From assembly GCA_022496805.1 (NCBI GenBank), contig CM040085.1, positions 32,579,811 to 32,643,810 of the forward strand: 64,000 nucleotides of DNA. Reading direction: 5' to 3'. The DNA comes from Pohlia nutans (Eukaryota; Streptophyta; Bryopsida; Bryales; Mniaceae). This document shows positions 12,530 through 24,689 of this stretch, in pieces. A program made the position numbers and the translations under genes. The stretch's first letter is position 1, and every line of letters begins with the position of its first letter. The notes below the pieces were generated by a model that ran no database searches, was not told the DNA's origin, and saw only the letters and a program-made list of their open reading frames with translations.

Positions 12530-13488
12530 AACACGCAATTCGCTATTTACGCACTTGGCCATATAATCATGCACTTGGTCCCCGGAAGCATTAAAAATAT
12601 TGTCTAAAAAACTGTCTAAAAAACAACCATTTTTGTCGTTCTATAATTACTTTCATTGTAAACAAACAATTATTTAATTTAATTTTTATTCTTATCTTTA
12701 TCTTTTATCTTTATCTTTTATTTTATTTTTTATTTTATCTTTTCTTTATTTTGTTTCATTTATCTTATTTCTTTCTTGTCTTCAATTTCTTTTCCTTCTT
12801 GTCTTCTTCTTTTTCTTTTATTTTTTTTCATTCCTCTTGTGGCAGCCGCAAATCCTTCGCCCGCACCAAAGACAAAAAAAAAAAAAAAAAACCTTTTTTT
12901 TTTTTTTTTTTTAAATTTCGTCTTCTTTTTTGGTTTGGGGCTCATGAACCCTGAAAATAAAAATTAAAAAAAATAAAAATTTAGGGTTCAGCCGCCGGCG
13001 GCTGAACCCTAAACGACGGACGATGCATCAAAAAAAAAAAAAAACAAAACAAAAAAAAAAAAAAAAAATCTATTTTTAGTCTACTGTGGGCTAGTGGGTG
13101 CGCGGCCGCGCACCCACTGCCTCATTTTCTCCTCTCTCCCTCTCTCCCTCTCTCCCTCTCTCCCTCTCTCCCTCTCTCCCTCTCTCCCCTATATATATGA
13201 GGAGAGGGGAGAGGGGAGAGAGAAGAAGAGGGAAGAGAGAAGAAGAGGGAAGAGGGAGAGGGAGAGAGAAGAGAGGAAGAAAGGAGAAAATGAGGCAGTG
13301 GATGCACGGCCGCGCACCCACTAGCCCACAGTAGAAAAAAAAAAAAAAAAAAAAAAAAACTTTTTTTTTTTTTTTGTTTTTTGTTTTTTTTTATGCATCC
13401 TCCGCCGTTTAGGGTTCAGCCGCCGGCGGCTGAACCCTAAATTTTTATTTTTTTAAATTTCTATTTTCAGGGTTCATGAGCCCTAAAC

Positions 13489-13519
<31 letters not shown>

Positions 13520-13894
13520 TTTTTTTTTTTTTTTTTTTTGTCTTTGGTGCGGGCGAAGGATTTGTGGCTGCCACAAGAGGAATGAAAAAAATAAAAGAAA
13601 AAGAAGAAGACAAGAAGGAAGACAAGAAGGAAAAGAAATTGAAGACAAGAAAGAAATAAGATAAATGAAACAAAATAAAGAAAAGATAAAAGAAAAAAGA
13701 AAATAAAAGATAAAGATAAAAGATAAAGATAAGAATAAAAATTAAATTAAATAATTGTTTGTTTACAATGAAAGTAATTGTAGAACGACAAAATCGTTCT
13801 TTTTTAGAGAACTTTTTACACGAAAAAATTTAAGCAAGATTTGCTCATGAAATGAACGCACTTGACCAAGTGCATAAATAGCGAATTGCGTGTT
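12530..13894. mobile_element. Giant palindrome (foldback element), 1.37 kb
   Basis: The ends AACACGCAATTCGC (12,530) and GCGAATTGCGTGTT (13,894) are perfect inverted repeats. Pairing continues almost to a short centre near CCTATATATATGAGG at about 13,190-13,205. Arms contain pyrimidine/purine strand-biased tracts, poly-A/poly-T blocks, the block CAGCCGCCGGCGGCTGAACC in both arms, and GGTGCGCGGCCGCGCACC near the centre. A candidate 4-bp target duplication GTTT flanks it (12,526-12,529 and 13,895-13,898). ORFs in both arms are mirror images of low-complexity DNA, not genes. Confidence 0.85.
13125..13290. repeat. CTCTCCCT / GAGAGGGA microsatellite at the palindrome centre
   Basis: CTCTCCCT is repeated about seven times on the left of the centre. 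It is answered by GAGGGAAGAGAGAAGAA-type purine repeats on the right. This forms the inner stem of the 1.37-kb palindrome. Confidence 0.85.
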
Positions 13895-14019
13895 GTTTTC
13901 CCTATCAAGAATGGAAAGATTTGGGCATATTGTCATCATTCAAGTAGCGTTATTTGGAGGTTGAGGACTTGATTTCGTTGAATGTGATGTATGACTCTGG
14001 TTCGCAGCCCTAATCATTG

Positions 14020-14260
14020 TTGACCCTTAAAGGACATATGCTTTCTCGATTCCACACCCAAAATCTCTTTTAAACTTCATTTCAAGCATGATTCTCTTTT
14101 TAATTTACTTTAGTTCAATTCTATAGAAGTATAGATCCCTCAAAGGTGCCTGATTTGGCATCTAAAAAACCCCATTTGGTGCAACGGAGTAGAAGTTATG
14201 AGCAAGATTCTCCCAAAATACTATCAAGCCCATGGGGCTTGCATTGTCCTTAAGGGTTAA
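14020..14260. mobile_element. TTAA-type element, 240 bp
   Basis: The ends TTGACCCTTAAAGGACAT and TGTCCTTAAGGGTTAA are inverted repeats; the left TTAA has become TTGA. No ORF. Confidence 0.65.
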
Positions 14261-14869
14261 CACCAGTGAGCTATCTATTTCTTGCTGATAATCATTGTTT
14301 GTTACGCAGAAGGGATCACAGTAGAACAAGTATTCCTCTCAGGTGCCAACCTTATTGGCCATTACAATTGCATTGATTCAAATTTAAGCATGCATTGCAG
14401 TATCCACAAAACGATTGTCAAATTGTCAAGTGAAAAGGAGGGGAGTCACATAACCACAAAAGAATGCTGCCATTCCTCAACACCACCCAGACCTTTTCCT
14501 TTGAGAAACGGGTCCAAAAGGGAACCCAGAGCAAATATGACACCGGAAAACATTTGAGATTTTTATCACTAGAAACTACCGGTACATCTGAATGTGAAGG
14601 CAAAGCCAAATATTTTGCAGTCAAAGGCCCTCTCCAGAGAATCACCGTTGGAAATGGCAGAGCAAACACCAGAAGCAAGACAACAATCTATTTGCTGTAA
14701 ACCACACTACAACTATACAATGGAGAAGACAATCAATAGGTTGAGATGTTTCTATCTGAAATGCCAAGTCAGGTGTTCAAGCAACCATGTCACAGTCTCC
14801 TTGCTTGTTGTTGATTGAGTAGAACAAACTTGGCATTCAGTCCAGGTGCTCGAGTTCGGAACGTTCTGG

Positions 14870-17264
14870 CTAGAAGTCATCCACCTCAATTCCGTCCCGT
14901 AGAACAATGTATGCGTCACGCGGCCGGGATTTGTTCATGCTGGAGACGAAGACCACCTTTGTGGATTCAGGCTTGTCCATGGTGATGGAAATCACCTTGG
15001 ACCACATCATCATGATCTTGGTTTTGATGCCTTCGATGTTTTTGAACACCCCCGTGGTCAGGATGCCTGTCACTCTCTTGTCGTACCGAACAAGCGAGTC
15101 GTCTTTGAACTTCACTTCACAGATGAAAGGAAGAATGACAACCAGCTTTCCTGTGGCTTCATCAAACTCGTACTTCAGTACATTCTTTGGGAACACACCC
15201 CTGGGGATTTGGTACTTCTGCAAAAGCTCTGGCAATGGTGTCTGCACTTTGCCTTTCCAGCACAATAACCACAACTGTCAGTGGTAAAAAAATGCTTCAG
15301 ATAATCGTTATCTAACACAGTTGCAATGTTTGTACTCCAGATACAAAGATACAAAAATAAATAAAGATATTTGTACTCCAGATACACCTAGACCTCTTTA
15401 ACATCACCTTTCCTCATACTACCTCCGTCCAGAAATAACTGTCCTAGTTTTTGGCTATCTCAATACTTGAAAAATGGTGTAGTATGTAGTTTTTGTCACT
15501 CTCATTGTCCGCCCCGTTTGAAGTGGACAGGGCTCACGTTTGAAGTATAAAACATTGGACAAATATTGCAAAAAAAATGCCAAAAACTAGGACAATTATT
15601 TCCAGACAGAGGGAGTATCATTTACTTTGTTCTTTCACCTAACGGATGTACTCAGTTCAAAACTCACTTTGTACTCTCATTATCATACTATGTTATGTCA
15701 CAAGAAGTTGCATACAAAATGTGATAATGAGGAGCTCAACAAGTGCAAAAAGAGGTTCTAGACCACCTTCCTGACTCCTGCAACCAACTTTTACATGCAA
15801 CACTATCGATTGTTCCAATGTTACAAAACTCCATTGATAATCATGGGCATTTCGGCACATGTATTAACTATGATATTAAAGGGGTGTAGGTGCAATTAGA
15901 AGCTCTGCAGTAATTACAAAAGCTAGACATATAGATTAATGGGATTCTATTGGTGAGTAGTTCTGTGAAACTCAAGACAACGTGTGAATGATGAACTCAA
16001 TATGGCTTAAATATTCTACTCCTAGTGATATTCTGTGAACATAAAGTGCAACATGAAAATCTGGAATTTCAAATGGGATAGCAATGGATACCTTTCATGC
16101 GATTAATAAAGCGAGTGGCGCCTTCTGTCACGCTGGTGGAGAGTGACTGAGGGATTCAACAACACAACAAAACTAAGTTAGCCCTGAAATGCACAACACT
16201 CTTCAATTGCCACATCAACTATCCCAATTGCAAGTACTATGCCTGATAATTGAACTTCAAACATCTGCACTCTTTAAAGTGAGAAAATTCCAGAATTCTG
16301 ATCCGAAATCACAGGCCGTGAAAATGGTCCTGAAACTTAACCCTGAAGAACAAAAGATTCATTGTTTTAAAATGACAAATTCAGTTGATCATATTGTGAA
16401 AAATATAATTCAGATGAGACCAAATTTTATATCACTGGAATCAGTGAAGAACGTTGCATGTGTTGGTCGAACAACAAATAAATTTGAACAAAAAAGAAGT
16501 CCACATAGGACCTAATCAAATCTGCTAAAAACAACACGAGGCCCGTTTTGGGCTTCTTGGTCCTTTTAGGGGTTAATGGCAGTTCAGGTAGGATACTTCA
16601 AAAATGTCGGTGTTCTAAAACCGTCGCTTAGGCTAATCTAACACACTGGATTTTTCAATGTACAAATATTGTACATTTCAGGGTGGGGCCGATGTTAGAG
16701 AACCTATGCATTCTTAGTATATTCATTTGAACTTTAATTTTAAGCGCGTTGCATTTTGCTCTGATTTTCCTTCCCACCAGAATTGAATCAACTCACACTT
16801 GCATAAAAGGGGCACTTTAAGCACTATGCAGAAACCAGTGTATTCTCAATCCCAACCCTCTCGAAAATCTCAGGTCATAACTTAACCGTTAAATCCAAAT
16901 TGCAAATAAGGAGAGCAAATTTTCTTAGTACCTAGCGATAGAGAAGACCATCTCATCTGTTATTAGGGTTACTTCAGTTTTCAGTTAAAACACTTTTAAT
17001 GTACAGTTTCTATCAAACCCTAATGAAATCCTCCACGCAAAAACGCTTATCAAAATCTTATGTCTTTAATGTTCCATCAGATTGCAGGAGAAAGAGATGT
17101 GAAGAGAGGTACCAAAACAGAAAAATTTAAAATAGAGCAGAGATTTCGCATGAATTGCGAAAAAAGGTTTCACATACATTTGCGTCATCGGCGATGCCAC
17201 CGGCGATGTTCGAGGCCTTTCGAGCAAACAAGAAACTCCCTGCTTTGCTCAATACAGCGTCCAT
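14870..17264 (-). CDS. DUF538 family protein, 3 exons, 174 aa
   Basis: Coding exons on the minus strand are 17,264-17,178, 16,146-16,092 and 15,252-14,870. They join in frame to 174 residues and all introns have GT..AG ends. The first exon encodes a short N-terminal stretch (MDAVLSKAGSFLFARKAS). The second gives SLSTSVTEGATRFINRMK. The third carries the DUF538 domain, with KVQTPLPELLQKYQIPRGVF, YEFDEATGKLVV and KSRPRDAYIVLRDGIEVDDF. The layout (N-terminal helix, short middle exon, KVQ-PLPELL start) matches one plant subgroup of DUF538 as I remember it. The family is plant-specific; its molecular function is not settled, and trichome or stress roles are reported for some members. Length is normal. 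Both introns carry MITEs (15,419-15,615 and 16,337-16,576). Confidence 0.9.
15419..15615. mobile_element. Stowaway-like MITE in DUF538 intron 2
   Basis: The ends CTACCTCCGTCCAGAAATAA and, read inward from the right, CTCCCTCTGTCTGGAAATAA are inverted repeats of over 35 bp that extend to CCTAGTTTTTGGC on each side. TA dinucleotides flank the element at 15,417-15,418 and 15,616-15,617. CTCCCTCCGT-type ends with TA targets are the hallmark of Tc1/mariner-related Stowaway MITEs. Non-coding, about 197 bp. Confidence 0.9.
16337..16576. mobile_element. 240-bp TTAA MITE family, copy 1 (in DUF538 intron 1)
   Basis: It starts TTAACCCTGAAGAACAAAAG and ends TTGGTCCTTTTAGGGGTTAA. Diagnostic internal text: AAAATGACAAATTCA, GACCAAATTTTATATCA, GAAGAACRTTGCATGTGTTG and GGGCTTCTTGGTCC. 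The same text occurs at 24,275-24,498, 24,690-24,896, 44,125-44,205 (partial) and 61,390-61,610 (inverted). The 108-codon ORF in this copy is not kept in the others. Confidence 0.8.
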
Positions 17265-17670
17265 CTTGCTCGCTGATCAGATCCAGCCAAAAAATGCACC
17301 AAAGCCTTCACAACCCTAGATCTCCTCGTTCTCGATACTCTGATGCAATGAGAAAGAAATACTTACAACAGTTCTTGTAGAGGAAAACATCAACAATTGC
17401 AAATCATGAAGAAAGAGAGTGAACTATAATTGATCCGGAAAGACCAAGAAATTCCCGGAAGAAATCGAGCACTGTTTGAACTTCGAGAAGCTCGTGAGGC
17501 GGTAGTACCCTTAAAGGTTTCATCCAACTCCAGAGATGGATGAATGGGGACGTACATCCACGCTTCTCTAATACACTGAAAGTGAGGAATTTCAGCCTCT
17601 TTAGCAAAATTGTCATACATCTGAAGATTTGATAGCCAATTTCCGTGAAATATTCTAAATTCCTTAACCC

Positions 17671-18266
17671 TTAACTCCTAAACGTACCAGGGTGTCCCTG
17701 GAATCGACAATTTGAGAAAAATCATCATAAACTACTATTTAGAATGATATTTTGGAATTGATGTACAAATGAAAGTTCTAGATTTTGAATTTTAGATTCC
17801 ATCTGTACCGTTCGATTCACTAATACTATCACCAATATTTAATTATCAATTTTGAAAGTTAAAATTAAAAATTCCTTCTTAATTCGATTACAAACAAAAT
17901 TTTAATATTTTTTTAGTAAAATTTGTTGGAATGAATTTGAAATGAGATACTCTTAAACGTGGTGATTCTTTGAAATTTTTGTGTTTCTTAAATCTATGAC
18001 CTCATTTTTGCAAGGCCACTTTTGAACTACAGTCAATGCAATTTTGGCTTGGTCAACAACTTCAAGACATACTTCTACACTTGTAATTTTAGAAAAATAT
18101 GTAAATAAATCAAGTATGACTAAATCCAACCGTTAGATAAGACAACAACTTGGTGAAGAATCTCCAAAAAATTGGATGACTTTCATCCAAGCATTGATGA
18201 GAACGTGAGAAGGGTTTGAATCTATTAGTCGTCCACTTTCTGGACGCTCTGACGTTTAGGGGTTAA
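17671..18266. mobile_element. 590-bp TTAA element family, second copy (inverted)
   Basis: It starts TTAACTCCTAAACGTACCAG and ends GACGTTTAGGGGTTAA. It is the reverse-complement counterpart of 10,371-10,960, with matching internal blocks along its whole length and similar size (596 against 590 bp). No ORF. Confidence 0.8.
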
Positions 18267-19204
18267 TTGTTCAACCAACCATTTTACGCTTGACGCTTGA
18301 TGTACATGTTGACTGCATTTTTCTCATCTATACTTACACTTTTGCAACATGGATTTTTTACTGAAGATTTTTTGGGTAGTTGAGCTTTTTATGTGTGGAA
18401 TCCGATTGCAAAATTTTCTCAAACAAAATTTTTTAGAGGCAAGATTGATTGAACCATTTCATCAAAATGAAAGGCCTTTCATTTTACTCACAAGAAGGCT
18501 AATGTACAATTGTACATCAGATTATAGAGCTCAAGTCGTAAAATATTTTATCTCAATTTTTTAACAATTTTTTTTGGCTCACAAAAAGGCCTTGCACACA
18601 AGCTCTACTAAAAAAATTATGATTTTTTAATAACATATGTAACCTAAGTTTCTTATTTCTCTTCAAAATTATGCATCTGTTCAACATAGTCAACAATGCC
18701 TAAATGACAGTCAAATGCTAATGTTTCACAATCCCACAATCCCCTTTTTGATTGGCCATTTCCATCTCATGACTCACACCACAAGCTTTGAGATCATACA
18801 GTTCATTGTACAATTGCATTATATTCATTTAATGCATTTAGAAGCAATTAACTTTAAAAATTCACCAAAAATTCATATTTTGTATTTTTAGAATTCAAAT
18901 TTTGGTATTATCTGTTAGAATTTTATTTTTCATTCTAGAAGCAAAAGAAAGAAAACAATTGATGACAAGACAACATTACTTTCTACAAAAAGTAAATTTT
19001 GTAACACTATAAAATGTAGACGTGTTTGTTTTTGAAAAACTCCCCTAGATGGAGTTTAACTTGGATTGCCATGATTCAAATTGGGTTGGAAAGTAAACTT
19101 GATTTCCTATTAAAAAATCAATTTAATTTATAAAAAAAAATTGTCCTCAAACAACTCCTAAAAAAGGGCAGCGACAAGAAAATGGTCTCTCGGAGCATTA
19201 GGAG
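18267..19204. other. Intergenic AT-rich stretch with a fragment shared with 1380-1600
   Basis: No gene is seen. The right part (19,025-19,204: GGAGTTTAACTTGGATTGCC, GAAAATGGTCTCTCGGAGC) is a diverged copy of 1,400-1,590, which also ends in a GTTTAGG/GAGTTA-like edge. It may be the remnant of another TTAA-type element. Confidence 0.5.
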
Positions 19205-19745
19205 TTAAAGGACAAGTAGTTTGAGGGTCATTTTCACAACTTTCCTTTCATTTTTGGAAGAAATTTCTTTCTGTACATTATAGTGTACACCAATATGAAG
19301 CAAATATGTAATTTAGTATGTTAATTGATTAAATTTGCAATTTTTTCCATTGCTCTGAAGTAGGTCATCAAAAAGTGCTCATGAGACCATTTTTTGGTTT
19401 TTTTTCAACTTGGATGACAGGTTAAACTTAAAATTAGAAATTCAAAAGACTGAAACAAAGAAATATTCATTTGACATACTTTGAAGAAATAAATAACATG
19501 ATTGACTAAAACCTCATGGAATTATGCATAGTCAAAGTTTAGTTGACTTCAAGATATGCAAATCTTTTGATGTATATATCTTACTTAATATTTACTATTT
19601 GAAAAAATAAACAACTCCAATAGAAGGGTTGGGAAATTTTGGAGATCATTTCTTTATTAATTTTTTTGCTAAAAATTTCACTTTGACGCTCAAAATACTT
19701 GATTTTTCCCCCAGAAAGCCCTCCCATGGTTGTGTGGTCCTTTAA
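19205..19745. mobile_element. TTAA-bounded element, chain 2 member a
   Basis: TTAAAGGACAAGTAG at the left is mirrored by GTGGTCCTTTAA at the right. The right TTAA is shared with the next element. No ORF. Confidence 0.55.
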
Positions 19746-20142
19746 CCCCTAAAGGGCCCTGAGGATGGAATGTCGCCTTGGCTGGGATTGTACCATGAAT
19801 TGAGGCACCTTGCAATGCACATTACTTGAAACAACCAAAAAGCAAAAGAAAGACCCAAAGATGAAGAAAATTATGAAACCTTCGGAAAAAAAATTGGAAT
19901 CACTATGTGTATTCTATGGAGTCTATTGTGCACATTTATACATATTTGCAGCATATACAGGCAGTGGTAGAGTTGCTCTAAATTACTCCAAAAAATTTGA
20001 AAAAAATATATACCATTAATGGTATTGACATTGACGTCTACAAAAGAATTCACCATCACAACATCATTTTCTAGTCTTCAATATATAAGTACAAATGTAA
20101 ACCTCTACAACAACTTCGTATGCATATCCTTTTAGGGGTTAA
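19742..20142. mobile_element. TTAA-bounded element, chain 2 member b
   Basis: The ends TTAACCCCTAAAGGGCCC and ATCCTTTTAGGGGTTAA are inverted repeats on TTAA. The interior is AT-rich with no supported gene. Confidence 0.7.
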
Positions 20143-20342
20143 GGAGTCACTTAACTAATCCAAATTAGCACTTGATCAATTGAATTTCAACATTTAATAC
20201 AACAAGGTAACGTTGATAGACAGAATCTTAAGAAAATAAAAATAAACATTTATTGCAAAACCCTATAAGTTGAATGTGTGGTGTTCAATTGAACGTTCAA
20301 TATTGATTGAATTTACAACAATCATCAATTGATAATCGGTCC

Positions 20343-21321
20343 TTAACCCTCAGTTACAGCCCACGCAATCACATTGTGGTCATTTAGGGATGTTTTTGCA
20401 AACTATAGTAAAATCTACTTTGAACCAAGCATCAATGTTTGAAGTTCAGATGTGAGGATTCATCTCACATACACACTTCAAAAATAAATTTTTGATTTGG
20501 AGTTGTGAAGTTATCAAAACTCCTATCTACAAAACACCAAAATATCGCAAATACCTCAAAATACAAGTACTTACAAATACAACACATGTACTGTACTATT
20601 CGATATTTCTTGTGTTTAGAAGTTTGTCATCTTCTTTTATTTTTTGGATTGTGTTCTCTTGTTCATGTTCCATTAGAGTATGTATTTCGATCTTGATCAA
20701 TGTACCAATTCCTTTCATATTTATACGTACAAATTTTGATCTAAACCGTATATGGACAAGGCACTCTCACTTATAAAATTCACAATAATTATGTGTGAGT
20801 CCGTTCTTGACATAAAAGACTGCAATGGAGAGGTGTTGACATAGGTCATTGTTGAACCTCTTCACTTTCGTTTTTGAAAATTTAACCCAAATTCTATTTC
20901 ACTTTGAAGTCACACACCCTCCAAAATCTTGTTTTGGAGTGTGCATTATACAGTTCAAAGACATACTATGATCTTCCAATCCAACGGTATGATCTTACCC
21001 AAGGTTTAACTGACACTTATTTGATTAAGCTATGTTTATTTTTATACAATTGAATATTATAAATACCGTAAGCTGATAGCTGTTCCGACACTCTGGGGAA
21101 ATGACATCAACTTTTTGGCTTGCCAAGTTGACTCTTTTAGATGTCACAACCAATTAGAAAGCAACACCCAGTAGATTCCTTAAATTTTGACTGAATTAAT
21201 TTGTGCTAGAACTACTCTCCGCCTACAGTAGTATCCCTAACTTCAATAGATAGAGTTTTAAGAAAAAACCACCAAATTTTTTTGGTTTCTCCAGAAGAAG
21301 GCTAGGTAGTACAACGGTTAA
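20343..21321. mobile_element. 0.9-kb TTAA element family, second copy (inverted)
   Basis: This is the reverse-complement counterpart of 10,957-11,860. It lies between TTAACCCTCAG at 20,343 and TTAA at 21,318-21,321. The shared block around 20,800-21,040 (CTTTGAAGTCACACACCCTC and GCATTATACAGTTCAAAGAC) is well conserved. The outer ends are more diverged. The 94-codon ORF at 20,492 is not kept in the other copy. Confidence 0.65.
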
Positions 21322-21837
21322 CCTCTAAATGCCTAGAGCCTTCTCCAAATTTGGCACTTTTGCAAAGATGCATTATAAAATGCAACTAAGACGTCTATTT
21401 TGAACTTGATGCATAAATAAAAGTTGTACATTATGAATTTTAGATCCTATCAATAGAGCTAGATCTATGATTGCTATCACCAATATTTTTGTATAAAATT
21501 TGAAACTCAATATTCAAGATTCTTTTGCAATTCAATTACGAATAAGATATTGAAAATATGTGAATGAAATTTGTTTTGATTGATTGAAATGTAATACTCT
21601 AAGTGTAATGATTTTTGGAGAGTTTTTGGTTGCTTAATTTTATGAGTTGACATTTTCAAGAGATCTTTTGATGCGTTTTGAACGAAGTCTTTGAAATTTT
21701 TGGTGGAGCAGTGCAACATGAAATGAGGCATAAAAATTTCCCATACAATAAAAAATCCACACTGCAAAAGTGCGTGACGGATAAAAAAATAAATGAAATA
21801 TATACATCGTCCAAAAAATGAACGCTCAGGCAGTTAA
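21318..21837. mobile_element. TTAA-bounded element, chain 3 member b
   Basis: It starts TTAACCTCTAAATGCC and ends GCTCAGGCAGTTAA. It shares TTAA with both neighbours. No gene seen. Confidence 0.5.
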
Positions 21838-22395
21838 CCCTTAAGCATGCAAAGTGCCTCCTGGGGCCATGTTTGATTGTTTTTCAATCAAACGCTGATT
21901 TTCACCTAGATCCTAATTTCAAATGAAAATGGTCCTAACTAAGAAAGTGTAGGAGCTATCTTCTACTTTCTAGTCCGATTAACAGTTCCTCAAAGTTGTT
22001 AAAATTTCATTTTTTTCAGCACTTTGAAGCTAAAGAATTCTTAAATTCCAATATGCACTACAGAAAAAGTTTTTCAATCGAATTTCTTTTTATATAAGTT
22101 TGAGAAGCATTCCACCTACACCTTGTTGTTCATTACTATTGCTTACATTTAACCTAAAAAGATTATACTATTTTAGGCATTTTTGTAACTACTATAACTA
22201 TTACAAGAGAAAAACTTTGAAAATATTATAAACTCATTTTTAGTTGAATAATTATGAAAAAATCAATGTAAATCAGTTTAACAATAATTTATATGAGAAA
22301 AATACCAAAAAATAATAATACATACTAAAATGTGAGAAATTGATGAGGTTTGACCAAGTAAATGTAGTGTGGAAGCTTAAGGATTAAGGGTTTAA
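21834..22395. mobile_element. TTAA-bounded element, chain 3 member c
   Basis: It starts TTAACCCTTAAGCATGC and ends GGATTAAGGGTTTAA. It is AT-rich and non-coding. Confidence 0.5.
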
Positions 22396-23108
22396 CTACG
22401 ACAAAAGATAATGATGGTTGAAGTGGTTGAACTTACTTAGATCCACAAGATCTTCAATTCAATTCCTACATGTGTCTATAGTCTCAACTCAATCATTTGG
22501 CTTCATATGAAAACAAAAATTCTCACTTCTAACAAAGGATCACTCCAGGAGAAAATTTCTGGATACTTATCATTGCAACTTGGATATGTGCCCAATAAAA
22601 CTAAAAATAAATAAAATCTAATTAATGATGTGTTGTTGTGACCAATTTTTTCAATAGTAGGTCTCGTAATGGGCTAGTGTAAAAAATGAACATTACAATA
22701 ATGATTCTTCTTCAAATTTAGAGAACCTGACACCTCACCAATAGTTAGTGAAAGTAGATTGACAAATTAAAGATAAAATTACACATCTGATACATAAGGT
22801 TTTTTAGCCCTTGTGGTACTCACCTCCCAAACTAGCCATATTCAGTCATGGAATAGCATACAGGATTCTGGAATACGAGATTATGTCAGATTAGTTAAGC
22901 TTAACTAAAGTTGAGTTGATTGATTGTTGACAATGATAGTCCATTGAGTCCATGCTCCCTGACACTTTCTGGATTTTTTTATAAAAGAATACCGGTATAG
23001 TAGAGGCTTGATGATTTCTGAATTCTTTATAAACAAACTATTCTAGAGTCCCACAGATCGAGGAGGGTGTTTATGTACAGACAGCGATGCAAAACGAAAA
23101 TACATTAC
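22396..23108. other. Intergenic, nothing recognised
   Basis: AT-rich sequence without a supported gene, RNA gene or clear repeat structure. Confidence 0.5.
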
Positions 23109-23529
23109 TAAGGTGGTTACCCCTTTACCAACTGGCGCCTTAAACCAACAGCTAGGGGCATTTTCCACAATCAATGCTGTGATGATGTTGGTTTTAGCAT
23201 GAGTTACAATTGGTAATAGGTTCTCTCTTGTTGATTTTAGTATATGTAAGTGTGGTTATTGATTCGTTGTTGTTGGTTTAAGCATTTTTAGTGTGTGCAA
23301 TACAAATCTTCTTTAGACAGAAACAACTCTACCTATATGATGTGAATGAGATGTGTCATGCTTCAACTTTGAAAATTTATAACTAATTCATTCTTCATCC
23401 AAAAATTATGTTTCAACCTGTGTTGAAATCTATTTCTTCTTGCCTAATTTAAAAAAATAATAATACTAAATAATATCAATGTCTCATATCCATATTTCTT
23501 ATTCAGTTGGGAATGGGGTAACCACCTTA
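23109..23529. mobile_element. MITE with TAAGGTGGTTACCCC ends, 421 bp
   Basis: TAAGGTGGTTACCCC at the left and GGGGTAACCACCTTA at the right form a 15-bp perfect inverted repeat including the TA at each edge. The interior has no ORF. TA at both edges fits a Tc1/mariner-type target, but the superfamily is not certain. Confidence 0.75.
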
Positions 23530-23725
23530 ATTGAGAAGTTTGAGACTCAATTCACAGAAGATGTCCATGTCCTGCTGTGCATTTTCAGATTTCTATTCCA
23601 ACTGCCATCCTATCCCATACTAAACCAAAGTAGAAAAACCAACCCACGGTAATTGGGTTGACAGCCACAGCGCATCAGAAATGGAAAACTGCAGATGTAT
23701 TGATACAATTTTCAAAGAATGAGCA

Positions 23726-24110
23726 TACCGTACGTGGAAGGCAGGGTTGGCAGAAAATAATTCCCCAAAAAAATGCCGAAAAATAAAATAAATTTATTAA
23801 GTATTTTGTTGAAATCAACAAAAATAAAGTCAACAAAAAGTTGAAAAAAAATAAAACAAACTCTACATCATGCCGAAATCTCCAAAATTCCAACTTAGAC
23901 CATTGTCGCCGAAATTGGATGAAAACATAACACTCAACGAAAATCGTAGACAAAAAATAAAATAAAACATTTAGCCACCGGAAAAAAATTTATGTTAGCT
24001 ATTAACAGCCGAATTTTTAATAATTACTTTTGAAAGTGCCAACCTCCACTGTTTTAACTTTTATTAATTATTCGACATGAAAGTGCCGACCCTGCCTTCC
24101 ATGTACGGTA
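23726..24110. mobile_element. GGCAGGGTCGGCA-type MITE, copy 1
   Basis: The ends TACCGTACGTGGAAGGCAGG and CCTGCCTTCCATGTACGGTA are inverted repeats, followed inward by GTTGGCA / TGCCGAC. The interior has AAAAATGCCGAAAAATAAA and CAACAAAAATAAAGTCAACA. A second copy lies inverted at 40,054-40,333. TA is a probable target duplication. The 92-codon ORF inside is low-complexity. Confidence 0.85.
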
Positions 24111-24274
24111 TCTCAGTGACAGACTCTCCGCCAAGTTTGAAAAACCCTTTGCAAACACGGACCTTAAATTCTCAGAAAGGATATTCCATACCCATGTATC
24201 AAAAAGGAGCCAGATTCACATCAAGGTCTTCTTTCTCATGCAAACACCATCAAAAATCTCACTGTACCTTCAAC

Positions 24275-24498
24275 CCCAAAAGGACCAAGGATTCAGAGTT
24301 TTAAAATGACAAATTCAATCAATCATATTGTGGAAAGTACAATTCACGTGGGACCAAATTTTATATAACAAGAAACAGTGAAGAACATTGCATGTGTTGG
24401 TTAAGAAAGAAAGAAATTTGAACAAAAATGAGACCTACTCAAAACTGCTGAAACAAAAACATGCAGCTCAATTTTGGGCTTCTTGGTCCATTACGGGT
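24275..24498. mobile_element. 240-bp TTAA MITE family, copy 2
   Basis: The ends CAACCCCAAAAGGACCAAGG and GGCTTCTTGGTCCATTACGG are diverged versions of the family termini. The interior carries AAAATGACAAATTCAAT and GTGAAGAACATTGCATGTG. Confidence 0.75.
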
Positions 24499-24689
24499 TA
24501 TGTACGACAATTCCAATGAAAGGAATTGGAATTGGAATTAACTCTTGCTCTCAAAACCAAAGATGTACAGGGATTACAGTGATCAGAGGGAACACAATGT
24601 CTTCACTCATGAATGACTTCAGCATGGTTCTTTGATAAAAACGGATTTAGGGTTTAGGGTAACAATATCATCAAAAGACGCTGAATTAG

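Noticed and set aside
12751..13673. Several 60-80 codon ORFs on both strands in the giant palindrome
   Set aside because: They are mirror images of the same low-complexity arms (Phe/Ser-rich or Lys-rich) and carry no domain.
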